From: Desulfofustis sp.
GTDB taxonomy: Bacteria; Desulfobacterota; Desulfobulbia; Desulfobulbales; Desulfocapsaceae
Direction: 5' to 3'
DNA length: 13,359 nucleotides
Assembly: GCA_030145365.1 (NCBI GenBank)
Contig: JAQYVS010000199.1
Span: 1-13,359, forward strand
Shown here: piece after piece, positions 6,186-12,766 of the stretch
Numbering within the stretch: the first letter of the stretch is position 1
Layout of the letters: each line of letters opens with the position of its first letter
The notes under the pieces: model-generated
What the model was told of the DNA's origin: nothing
Database searches by the model: none
Seen by the model: the letters and a program-made list of their open reading frames with translations, nothing else
Position numbers and translations under genes: made by a program

Positions 6186-8384
6186 TTATGCTAATATACC
6201 GCTATAGTTAAATGTTGACAGCTTTGGCATGGGTTTGCCTGCCAGTCGTTTTGAAATATCAAGCAGTTCCTTTTTAGTCGATCCAATTCCAGATAGATCA
6301 ATCACGAGATAATCCATTCCGCATTGTTCGAGTTCTTTTCTGAATGGTAGCAGAGAAAATGGTTTGTGAGGCCGTGTATAGGTTTCCCCTCTTTTTTTCT
6401 GAACAATAAAATTTTCATTTTTAGGGCTCACTATTGACCGATTGTAAGGCAGATGGTCGGCTGCTATTCGTGAGATAAAAAGTGGCGGTGCACCATAGAC
6501 AGTATATCCAATCATTACTTTTTGTTGCTTCGTTTTTCCTCGATCCCCAGACTGTTTTTCCAATTGGAGATTGTGAAAGTTCTTAAGCGATCGTTGCACA
6601 CACGATTTATCTGCTTCAATGCAAAACTGGATGCCAGACAGACCCATGTCCGCAGCAAGCGTCATAGCCCTGCTGTTTAGAATGTTAAGTGTATAATCTC
6701 CAAAAATTGTAACACGTTTATCATCGAACAATTTGAGTTGGGACACATGACTAATCTGAAAAGAACGAAAGCCTGACTTGATTAAAATTGAAACTTCTCG
6801 CTGCAATTGAGCAAATGCATTTACGTGAACTACTTGAGGCAATGCCCATATAATATTGCCCGCTTTGTTACCAAAATAACGTCGTAATCGACCGGTTTCA
6901 CTGAGCGATCTTTTATCGATATTAATCAAGAATCTATCGACCGGAAATTCAAATTTATGATATATCGTCTGAACGGAATCAAGACGCAGCCATAGATCGG
7001 CTGTTTTACTTATTTTTCTCTTTTTTTCAGGTTCGTTTCTCTGATGGACGGATTTCCTATTCGGTGTAATCAGTTCATAAATCCGGGAACTTTTTTTCAC
7101 TAATTTTTTCTGATCACCTAAAAAGTTTCTTTTTTCCAGAAATTCACCAATGCTGTTCTGGTATTCAACACTTTTCTTTGTATTTACATCAACTCGATAC
7201 ACCTCAATTTTTCCTTTTGCCTGCTTCAAATTTGGCGGTAAAAGGATGCTTACCCTCTGATTTTCTTCTTTTGAATTGTCAGCAGTATCCCGGGTCACAT
7301 TTACGAGTTCTTTAATGGTGAAAGCGATACGTTCTCCGTTCGTTTCGAAATGAAGACGAAGACGTTCTCCGATGCTACACCTATGTTTTGTCTGAAGAGT
7401 TGCATAGCGTTTACCCCGTATCTCTTGAATCAATTCAAGCCGGCCAAGGTAGGTGCCAATATTTCCTGAATGGTGAGCAGCTATGGCATTTTTAGGTTTA
7501 GGCGTCAAAAAATATCCGGTCGATCTCTTTCTTCCCAAGGCACTTTGAATCATCTCAGCCGCTTCGTTTCTGGCAGTTTCCAGGCTATTGCCATCTGCAT
7601 CCATGACCAGACGATAGGCTCGTACCACATGATCCACATAATTAGTTGATCGCAACCGACCCTCTATTTTCAGTGCTGAGACACCGATTTTTTTAAAATC
7701 ATTGACAAAATCGAGTCCTTCAAGATCATTCATTGAAAAAAGATATCCTGGCTTTTTTCGGCCCCCTCTTCCCGCTTTACCTGAGTCCTGAGAAAATTTT
7801 CTTCTACACGGTTGTAGGCAATTACCGCGTAAACCACTTTTTCCACCGAGATAGGAGGAAAACAGACAACTCCCCGAATAGGAAAAGCACATGGCACCAT
7901 GAACAAAGATCTCTATTCCCACCGGGCTGTTTTTTACTACCGACTCAATCTCGGTCAGCGTCAATTCTCTGGCCAGAACCACCCTGGAACAGCCAAGCTG
8001 GGCGAGGATCTCCACACTTTGTCTGTTATGAGCCAACATCAAGGTGGAAGCATGAATGGCGAGTTTAGGAAAAAACCTATGGACAAGATCAATAACTCCC
8101 AGATCCTGAACAATAAGCGCATCAGGCTGTAATTGCTCGAGACAGGTGAGTGTCTGCAGCAACTCAGGAAGATCAGCTTCCCGAATCAAAGAGTTCACTG
8201 CAACATAGAGCGCTTTGTCACGCTGACGACAAAAGCGGATCATTGCCCCGATTTCATCAAGGCTTATATTCTTAGCAGGATTTCGGGCGTTTAGTTTTGG
8301 TGCCCCGACATAGACGGCATCTGCACCGGCTTCCATGGCAGTAAGAAAGTGTTCAACCGTACCAACCGGTGCCAATAATTCCAT
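6186..8384 (-). CDS. U32-family peptidase-like protein, RlhA (23S rRNA hydroxylation) architecture
   Basis: Long U32-family protein (732 residues). Residues 1-260 form the U32 barrel, starting MELLAPVGTVEHFLTAMEAGADAVYVG. The family signature lies at 158-175 (E-I-F-V-H-G-A-M-C...G-S-C-L-F-S). Four cysteines (166, 173, 189, 193) match the conserved set of the family; in E. coli RlhA and TrhP such cysteines and Fe-S assembly are linked to RNA hydroxylation rather than proteolysis. A basic beta-rich middle (about 300-405) is followed by a Lys/Arg-rich linker (about 410-460). A second barrel-like half includes FGDYTLNILNSRAM (561-574). This layout fits RlhA (23S C2501 hydroxylation) better than the shorter TrhP or a protease. 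It follows purN by 31 bp, has a weak Shine-Dalgarno, and is the last gene of its unit. Family is sure; the exact target is inferred. Confidence 0.85.
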   Translation of the reverse strand: MELLAPVGTVEHFLTAMEAGADAVYVGAPKLNARNPAKNISLDEIGAMIRFCRQRDKALYVAVNSLIREADLPELLQTLTCLEQLQPDALIVQDLGVIDLVHRFFPKLAIHASTLMLAHNRQSVEILAQLGCSRVVLARELTLTEIESVVKNSPVGIEIFVHGAMCFSYSGSCLFSSYLGGKSGLRGNCLQPCRRKFSQDSGKAGRGGRKKPGYLFSMNDLEGLDFVNDFKKIGVSALKIEGRLRSTNYVDHVVRAYRLVMDADGNSLETARNEAAEMIQSALGRKRSTGYFLTPKPKNAIAAHHSGNIGTYLGRLELIQEIRGKRYATLQTKHRCSIGERLRLHFETNGERIAFTIKELVNVTRDTADNSKEENQRVSILLPPNLKQAKGKIEVYRVDVNTKKSVEYQNSIGEFLEKRNFLGDQKKLVKKSSRIYELITPNRKSVHQRNEPEKKRKISKTADLWLRLDSVQTIYHKFEFPVDRFLINIDKRSLSETGRLRRYFGNKAGNIIWALPQVVHVNAFAQLQREVSILIKSGFRSFQISHVSQLKLFDDKRVTIFGDYTLNILNSRAMTLAADMGLSGIQFCIEADKSCVQRSLKNFHNLQLEKQSGDRGKTKQQKVMIGYTVYGAPPLFISRIAADHLPYNRSIVSPKNENFIVQKKRGETYTRPHKPFSLLPFRKELEQCGMDYLVIDLSGIGSTKKELLDISKRLAGKPMPKLSTFNYSGILA

Positions 8385-8415
8385 TATTTACCGTCGAATA
8401 GTAAGCTGAAAAAAC

Positions 8416-8994
8416 TCATTTCAGTCGGTCCCAGAAAAAATCTATGCCTTTTTCATCGACCAGATTCAATGCCTCGGGAAAAGCCTCACATTCAGCTTCA
8501 AAAACCCGTCCGGCAATGTCCTTGATGGTGTCATCGTAACCAAGGTACACTGCTTTTTGTAAAATGATCGGCCCATTATCATACACTTCATCAGCAAAGT
8601 GCACGGTACAGCCACTCACCATACATCCCCGCTCTTTTACTGAACGATGCACGATATCCCCATAAAATCCGTCGCCACAATACATGGGGATTAATGAGGG
8701 GTGAATATTAACGACACATCGTTTCAGCTTTTCTGGCGGGGTATACAATTTCAGATAACCTGCTAAAGCGATAACGTCTATTTCAAAATCTTTAAGTATA
8801 CCATTGGTGGAACCGCTATCCTGAGCAACGAAAGCAGGATAACCGTATTTTTCTGCCTTCTCCAATCCAAGAACACCGTCTACATTTGAAATGACGACCT
8901 GTATTTCTGCCTTGAGTGTTCCCGCAATGATTCGCTCATGGAAATTATCAAGTGTACGTCCGCTGCCTGAGAGCAATACCGCCAGCTTTAACAT
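8416..8994 (-). CDS. purN: Phosphoribosylglycinamide formyltransferase-like protein PurN
   Basis: Formyltransferase-fold protein (192 residues) expected to transfer the formyl group of 10-formyl-THF to GAR in purine synthesis. The start MLKLAVLLSGSGRTLDNF is the GAR-binding loop region. The catalytic Asn96 and His98 (VNIHPSL) and Asp139 (DEVYDNGPII) are all present. The segment CGDGFYGDIVHRSV replaces the more usual loop after HPSL; it resembles a less common PurN subgroup, so substrate preference should not be taken for granted. The frame can be extended upstream to 9048, but the ATG at 8994 has a strong GGGGAGGTGA ribosome site and the correct N-terminus. That ATG comes 2 nt after the purH stop, so the two are translationally coupled. 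The usual alternative assignment would be another formyl-THF-dependent enzyme. Confidence 0.88.
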   Translation of the reverse strand: MLKLAVLLSGSGRTLDNFHERIIAGTLKAEIQVVISNVDGVLGLEKAEKYGYPAFVAQDSGSTNGILKDFEIDVIALAGYLKLYTPPEKLKRCVVNIHPSLIPMYCGDGFYGDIVHRSVKERGCMVSGCTVHFADEVYDNGPIILQKAVYLGYDDTIKDIAGRVFEAECEAFPEALNLVDEKGIDFFWDRLK

Positions 8995-8996
8995 AT

Positions 8997-9006
8997 TCAC
9001 CTCCCC
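8997..9006 (-). promoter_or_regulatory. purN ribosome-binding site overlapping purH stop codon
   Basis: On the minus strand GGGGAGGTGA (complement of 8997-9006) contains a near-perfect Shine-Dalgarno whose last three bases are the TGA stop of purH. The purN ATG follows after two bases. This fixes the purN start at 8994 and implies that ribosomes ending purH re-initiate on purN. Confidence 0.85.
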
Positions 9007-9617
9007 TGAAAATAGTCTTGGGTCTTGACGTCTACCTTTTCCAGCCATTGCGAGATGACCGTGTCATATTTCGATGTCAAATCAAATACTTTACGAGCTA
9101 GGAGAAATCTCGTTTGTAGAGTTGTATTTCCGGTTGCTTTAATTTCAGTTAGTACCGTGTCATAATCAGCCGGATCCACAATCACCGTCACATCCTGAAA
9201 GTTTTTTGCAGAAGCACGCAATAAGGTGGGCCCGCCAATATCTATGTTCTCAATCGCATCTTCTAGACTGCAATCTGGGTTGGCTATCGTTTTTTCAAAT
9301 GCATACAGATTGACTGCTACCAGATCAATAGGGAGCAGGTCGTGTTTATTGCATTGCTCCCGATGTTTCTTATTGGCCCTCTGGTGCAAAATGCCGCCAT
9401 GAACTTTTGGATGAAGTGTTTTTACCCGACCATCAAGCATCTCCGGAAAATCGGTGAATTCTGATACATCAACGACGGTAAGGCCGTTGTCTCGAAGTTT
9501 GGCTGCCGTCCCACCGGTGGAAAGGATTTCAATTCCCTGCTCGGCTAATGCAGAGGCAAACAGCTCAATTCCCGATTTATCGGTGAGACTTATGAGCGCC
9601 CTGGTGATTTTTCCCAT
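8997..9617 (-). CDS. purH: IMP cyclohydrolase, stand-alone N-terminal domain of PurH
   Basis: Closes FAICAR to IMP, the last step of purine synthesis. Only the MGS-like cyclohydrolase domain is present (206 residues); bifunctional PurH is over 500 residues and carries an AICAR transformylase domain at the C-terminus, which is absent here. Motifs: LSTGGT (32-37), EMLDGRVKTLHPKVHGGIL (59-77, with Lys66) and IDIGGPTLLRASAKN (125-139, with Lys138). The two lysines correspond to catalytic lysines of the animal enzyme. The domain ends cleanly, with a strong ribosome site for purN at its stop, so this looks like a true short gene and not a frameshift. The ATG at 9617 is preferred over an upstream TTG at 9632 because it gives the standard MGKITRALIS start and has GGAG nine bases upstream. 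Confidence 0.92.
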   Translation of the reverse strand: MGKITRALISLTDKSGIELFASALAEQGIEILSTGGTAAKLRDNGLTVVDVSEFTDFPEMLDGRVKTLHPKVHGGILHQRANKKHREQCNKHDLLPIDLVAVNLYAFEKTIANPDCSLEDAIENIDIGGPTLLRASAKNFQDVTVIVDPADYDTVLTEIKATGNTTLQTRFLLARKVFDLTSKYDTVISQWLEKVDVKTQDYFQGR

Positions 9618-9642
9618 ATAGGTGATCTCCAATTTATATAAG

Positions 9643-10035
9643 TTATTCTTTTCTTATAAACTCCCGGATCTTCCTTCGATCTTTTTTCCCAGGCTTCGTA
9701 TTCGGGGCAACTCCGGGAGCCCTGATCAACCGTCTCAGATCCCTCTGTTCTTCTCTAGCTTTAATGCTTTTCTCGGACTCTTCATAAAGCAATTGAGCTT
9801 CACTGGCCGGCCTGCGATACTGATTAATTCCTTTTACCGTTACCAGAAATTGTTGTTCAAGTTTATTGATCAGCAGAGCATCGCCAACAATAACAAACCG
9901 TGAAGGTTTTACTCGCGAACCGTTGAGGTGCACCTTGCCTCCCTGCACTGCCTTGGTTGCAAGTGAGCGGGTTTTAAAAAATCTGGCAGCCCACAACCAT
10001 TTATCAATTCGTATTTTATCAGTATTGTCTGACAT
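9643..10035 (-). CDS. S4-domain RNA-binding protein, Hsp15 (HslR)-like
   Basis: Small basic RNA-binding protein (130 residues, close to the 133 of E. coli Hsp15). An S4 domain spans about 8-60, with RIDKWLWAARFFKTRSLA as its signature helix and VHLNG as the turn. A charged C-terminal tail (about 90-130), rich in Lys/Arg, follows the S4 domain as in Hsp15. E. coli Hsp15 binds 50S subunits carrying stalled peptidyl-tRNA and helps recycle them. The ATG has only weak Shine-Dalgarno support. It is the promoter-proximal gene of the unit with purH, purN and the U32 gene, 25 bp before purH, and is divergent from folE2. I did not find a convincing promoter. Other S4 proteins of similar size exist, so the symbol is left blank. 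Confidence 0.85.
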   Translation of the reverse strand: MSDNTDKIRIDKWLWAARFFKTRSLATKAVQGGKVHLNGSRVKPSRFVIVGDALLINKLEQQFLVTVKGINQYRRPASEAQLLYEESEKSIKAREEQRDLRRLIRAPGVAPNTKPGKKDRRKIREFIRKE

Positions 10036-10102
10036 TTAAGGTGCGCGAATAGAGGCTAATTTGATTTTTCAAGATTGTTTAACACGTTACACCGAATAAG
10101 CA

Positions 10103-10132
10103 TTGACTTCATGTAAAAAGGATAATTATGGT
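10103..10132 (+). promoter_or_regulatory. Possible folE2 promoter
   Basis: TTGACT (10103-10108, five of six to the -35 consensus) and TATGGT (10127-10132, four of six to the -10) are 18 bp apart. Initiation near 10139 would give a leader of about 80 nt containing the inverted repeat at 10164-10187. I see no convincing Zur-type palindrome here, although folE2 is zinc-regulated in some bacteria. Confidence 0.35.
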
Positions 10133-10147
10133 GTCCTACAGGAAAAT

Positions 10148-10207
10148 TTAGTACTAGTGTTTCATCGTTGATTATGTGGTCAACGATTAGACTATTTTTA
10201 ATACTAA
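10148..10207 (+). repeat. Inverted repeat / hairpin in the folE2 leader
   Basis: A perfect 8-bp inverted repeat, ATCGTTGA (10164-10171) and TCAACGAT (10180-10187), encloses an 8-nt loop. Outside it, TAGT (10155-10158) can pair with ACTA (10191-10194), and TTAGTA (10148-10153) with TACTAA (10202-10207), so the whole leader may fold into one long imperfect hairpin that ends 13 nt before the folE2 ATG. No recognised riboswitch class fits. It could be an RNA control element, a DNA operator, or a weak terminator, since it is followed by a T-rich stretch. Confidence 0.6.
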
Positions 10208-10220
10208 TGATCTCTTGACA

Positions 10221-10991
10221 ATGACTATCAATCTAGCAGGTGTAAAGCATATAAAACTTCCGATCAAGGTAATGCAGAAAGACGGTGCCGTCCAGAACAC
10301 GGTTGCCGATATCAGCCTGCAGACCCGGATGCCAACAGTCATGCAAGCCAATTGCATTGCCTCGTTCACGGCTATACTGAACCGGTATATCAACAAAATT
10401 TCAGTCTCAGAGTTTCCTGCTCTACTCTCCGAGGTACAAGATTTTTTTAAATCTGAGAGTGCAAGAATTGATATGAGCTTTCCCTATTTTCTTGAAAAAC
10501 AAGCACCGGTGACCGCTACAAAAAGCTTGATGGAATATCAATGCATCTTCAGTGGAGATATTGGCAAAGACAATGGCTTTTTACTGACGGTAGTCGTTCC
10601 GGTTACCACCCTCTGCCCTTGTTCCAAGGAGATCAGTGAAGCGGGTGCTCACAATCAGCGGGCCGAAATAACCCTGAGTGCACGATTTAAAAAGATGATC
10701 TGGGCTGAGGACCTTATTGAACTCATTGAGCGTTCTGGATCTTGCGAACTCTTTGCTCTTCTCAAGCGGCCCGATGAAAAATACGTTACTGAAACGGCTT
10801 TTAAAAATCCGATGTTTGTTGAGGATGTAGTCAGAAAAGTTGCTGTTGGAGCATTAGACAATTCTGATATTACGTGGTTTTCGGTAAGTGTGGAGAGCTT
10901 TGAGTCAATTCATAAACATAGCGCATACGCCTATGTCGACAGCGGTGATATTCTCGAAAAAAACGGAAAACTAGCGACTGCTCATGACTGA
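10221..10991 (+). CDS. folE2: GTP cyclohydrolase FolE2 (type IB)
   Basis: Converts GTP to 7,8-dihydroneopterin triphosphate, first step of folate and of queuosine precursor synthesis. 256 residues from the ATG at 10221; a TTG two codons upstream is the only close alternative, and a stop at 10188 blocks further extension. Metal and catalytic positions known from the Neisseria enzyme are kept: Cys132 in LCPCSKEIS, His144 in GAHNQR, Glu186 in RPDEKYVTE, Glu201 in FVED, and His231 in ESIHKHSAYA. Two oddities stand out: the usual N-terminal DVQ...D.R segment is missing, and the family's MSR motif is replaced (VMQANCIASF, 40-49). The C-terminus has about 17 extra residues, and its last 21 bp overlap the convergent aminotransferase gene. 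No clear Shine-Dalgarno. Family assignment is secure; full activity is likely but not shown. Confidence 0.93.
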   Translation: MTINLAGVKHIKLPIKVMQKDGAVQNTVADISLQTRMPTVMQANCIASFTAILNRYINKISVSEFPALLSEVQDFFKSESARIDMSFPYFLEKQAPVTATKSLMEYQCIFSGDIGKDNGFLLTVVVPVTTLCPCSKEISEAGAHNQRAEITLSARFKKMIWAEDLIELIERSGSCELFALLKRPDEKYVTETAFKNPMFVEDVVRKVAVGALDNSDITWFSVSVESFESIHKHSAYAYVDSGDILEKNGKLATAHD

Positions 10992-12152
10992 GATGGCTTC
11001 AGCAAGTCGACCAATCCCCTCTTCAATGACTTTTTTATCTACACAGGAAAAATTAAGTCTGAACGCGGAACTCCTTACCTGTCTCGTATAAAAAGGTTCT
11101 CCGGGCACAAAAGCAACTTTTCGCTCTACGGCAAGATCAAACAACTCCATAGCACTCATATATTCTGGAAGCGTTGCCCAGAGAAACATTCCGCCTGCAG
11201 GTCTGGTACATGTGACATCATCCGGAAACATTTTCTCAATACAATCAATCATCGCTTGACATTGACTGCCATAGGCGCCCACAATGGTTTGGATATGCTG
11301 ATCAATTGCATTGTTTTTAAGAAAATTCAAAATAACGTATTGAGTGAAATTACAGGTGTGCAGATCCGCCGCCTGTTTAGCAATAATCAGTTTCTCAAAA
11401 ATTCTTTTCGGGGCAACCACCCAGCCCAACCGAAATCCTGGAACGACAACCTTAGAAAACGAGCCGAGCAAAATCGTCTGATCACCGATGAGGTGATAAA
11501 ATGAATCAATCTGTTCTCCTTTAAAACGCAGCGCCCCATAGGGATCGTCCTCGATAAGAAGACAACCGCTGCCACTTATGATTTCGGCGATACGGGTCCG
11601 ATTTTCATGGGCATAGGAAATACCTGATGGGTTCTGAAAATTGGGAACCGTATACATCATCTTTGGTTTTGAAGTAACACCGGTTCGCAAGGTTTCGATG
11701 TCCATACCTTCATCATGTACGCCCACAGGAATATATCGGGGGCGATACAGCGACAATGCCTGGATAGCTCCTAAATAGCCGGGTTCTTCAATAATAACCG
11801 GATCGCCTTCGTTAATAGTTACCTTGGCAATCAGATCCAATGCCTGCTGGCTGCCGTTGGTAATCAGAATTTGTTCCGGGTCTACCTCTATGTTCTGTTC
11901 AGATTTATATCGTTTTGCTATGAACTCCCGTAACTCGAATAAACCTTCAGAGTTACTGTACTGCAAACAATCAGTGCCATTTTCATCAAACACTCGATTG
12001 GTGGCCTCCTGTAGTTCCCTGATCGGAAAAAATTCTCGATTGGGCAAACCTCCGGCAAAGGAGATCATGCTCCGGTCCATGGTCACCTTCAATATTTCCC
12101 TGATAAACGACCTGGGAACATCCTGTATACGATCAGCAAAAAGATCATTCAT
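10971..12152 (-). CDS. PLP-dependent aminotransferase, class I/II (fold type I)
   Basis: Cytoplasmic aminotransferase of 393 residues resembling the 2-aminoadipate/LysN and MocR-type aminotransferase group, but without an N-terminal DNA-binding domain. SFAGGLPN (31-38) and QYSNSEGLFELRE (64-76) are the group's usual N-terminal segments. The cofactor site is clear: TNGSQQALD (98-106), Asn174 in PNFQNPSG, Asp/Tyr in EDDPYG (201-206), the Schiff-base lysine Lys234 in GSFSKVVVPGFRLGW, and the carboxylate-binding Arg365 in FRLNFS. The substrate cannot be read from sequence; aromatic, branched-chain and 2-aminoadipate activities all occur in this group. The ATG follows the darP-like stop by 26 bp with a weak Shine-Dalgarno, so it probably shares the gpmI-darP transcript. 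Its 3' end overlaps folE2. Confidence 0.9.
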   Translation of the reverse strand: MNDLFADRIQDVPRSFIREILKVTMDRSMISFAGGLPNREFFPIRELQEATNRVFDENGTDCLQYSNSEGLFELREFIAKRYKSEQNIEVDPEQILITNGSQQALDLIAKVTINEGDPVIIEEPGYLGAIQALSLYRPRYIPVGVHDEGMDIETLRTGVTSKPKMMYTVPNFQNPSGISYAHENRTRIAEIISGSGCLLIEDDPYGALRFKGEQIDSFYHLIGDQTILLGSFSKVVVPGFRLGWVVAPKRIFEKLIIAKQAADLHTCNFTQYVILNFLKNNAIDQHIQTIVGAYGSQCQAMIDCIEKMFPDDVTCTRPAGGMFLWATLPEYMSAMELFDLAVERKVAFVPGEPFYTRQVRSSAFRLNFSCVDKKVIEEGIGRLAEAISVMSSR

Positions 12153-12178
12153 GTCTGAATGCCGTGAAATTTAGGTGA

Positions 12179-12721
12179 TTATTGTTGTTTAATTATACGT
12201 TCTTTTTCAGCTGCAGCCCGAATCATTCTAAACAGCTCTCTCTGGTGTACTTTGTTTCTGCTTCTCACATACTGATGCGCACAGCTTCTCAAATCTTTTT
12301 TATCAATATGCGGATATTTTGAGATAACCAATTCCAGCGTATCGCTCTGCCAATTCATCTCAAGCTGTTCACCATGTTGAAGACATTCTTGATATGCCTG
12401 CATTGCTTCATTGATAATAGCATCGCGGAGCCGCTCAGCCTCATGATGATACTTGTTTGCTTCAAGCTTGGATCCTCTCATCTTCGTAAGCAGATGAATG
12501 ATTTCTGTAAGCGGTTCATGTTTAAGTAGTTTCGCCACGTATTTTGTCTGTCGTTTCAAGGCTCCACCCTTGAGATTGCGGCAAAGTTTGATTTCCTCAA
12601 TTATATCTTCCGCTAATCCGAGTCTCTCCAGTTCTTTATCATTAAGCTTTTGAATTTCCTTTGCGGCAGCTTCTATCTGCCTATGCTGCCGTTTCACTTC
12701 TGATCTGCTTAAATTTTCCAT
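12179..12721 (-). CDS. DarP/YjgA-like ribosome maturation factor (DUF615)
   Basis: Small, charged, all-helical protein (180 residues) of the YjgA/DUF615 family. In E. coli the member DarP binds pre-50S particles and assists late 50S assembly. The N-terminal SRSEVKRQHRQIEAAAKEIQ and the following KLNDKELERLGLAEDIIEEI match the family start. GGALKRQTKYVAKLLKHE and RLRDAIINE match the core. The segment between the core and the conserved HIDKKDLRSCAHQYVRSR appears about 15 residues longer than in E. coli, and the acidic E. coli N-terminal tail is missing. The ATG at 12721 is preferred to an in-frame TTG at 12736 because it starts just before the conserved region. It lies 45 bp after gpmI and 26 bp before the aminotransferase gene. 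Confidence 0.83.
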   Translation of the reverse strand: MENLSRSEVKRQHRQIEAAAKEIQKLNDKELERLGLAEDIIEEIKLCRNLKGGALKRQTKYVAKLLKHEPLTEIIHLLTKMRGSKLEANKYHHEAERLRDAIINEAMQAYQECLQHGEQLEMNWQSDTLELVISKYPHIDKKDLRSCAHQYVRSRNKVHQRELFRMIRAAAEKERIIKQQ

Positions 12722-12766
12722 ACTGAATATACTCAATACTTCGGTATCTTATCGCTCATTATCAAT

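Noticed and set aside
7733..8132. Two overlapping open frames on the plus strand inside the U32 gene
   Set aside because: They oppose the conserved U32 barrel and its cysteine motif and show no family features or ribosome sites.
8995..9048. Apparent long overlap of purN with purH
   Set aside because: It only arises if purN starts upstream of its good ribosome site. With the ATG at 8994 the genes are separated by two bases.
8997..9617. PurH as a pseudogene or frameshifted bifunctional enzyme
   Set aside because: Downstream sequence encodes PurN in all its conserved parts and no AICAR transformylase remnant is visible; the domain ends at a clean stop with a coupled ribosome site.
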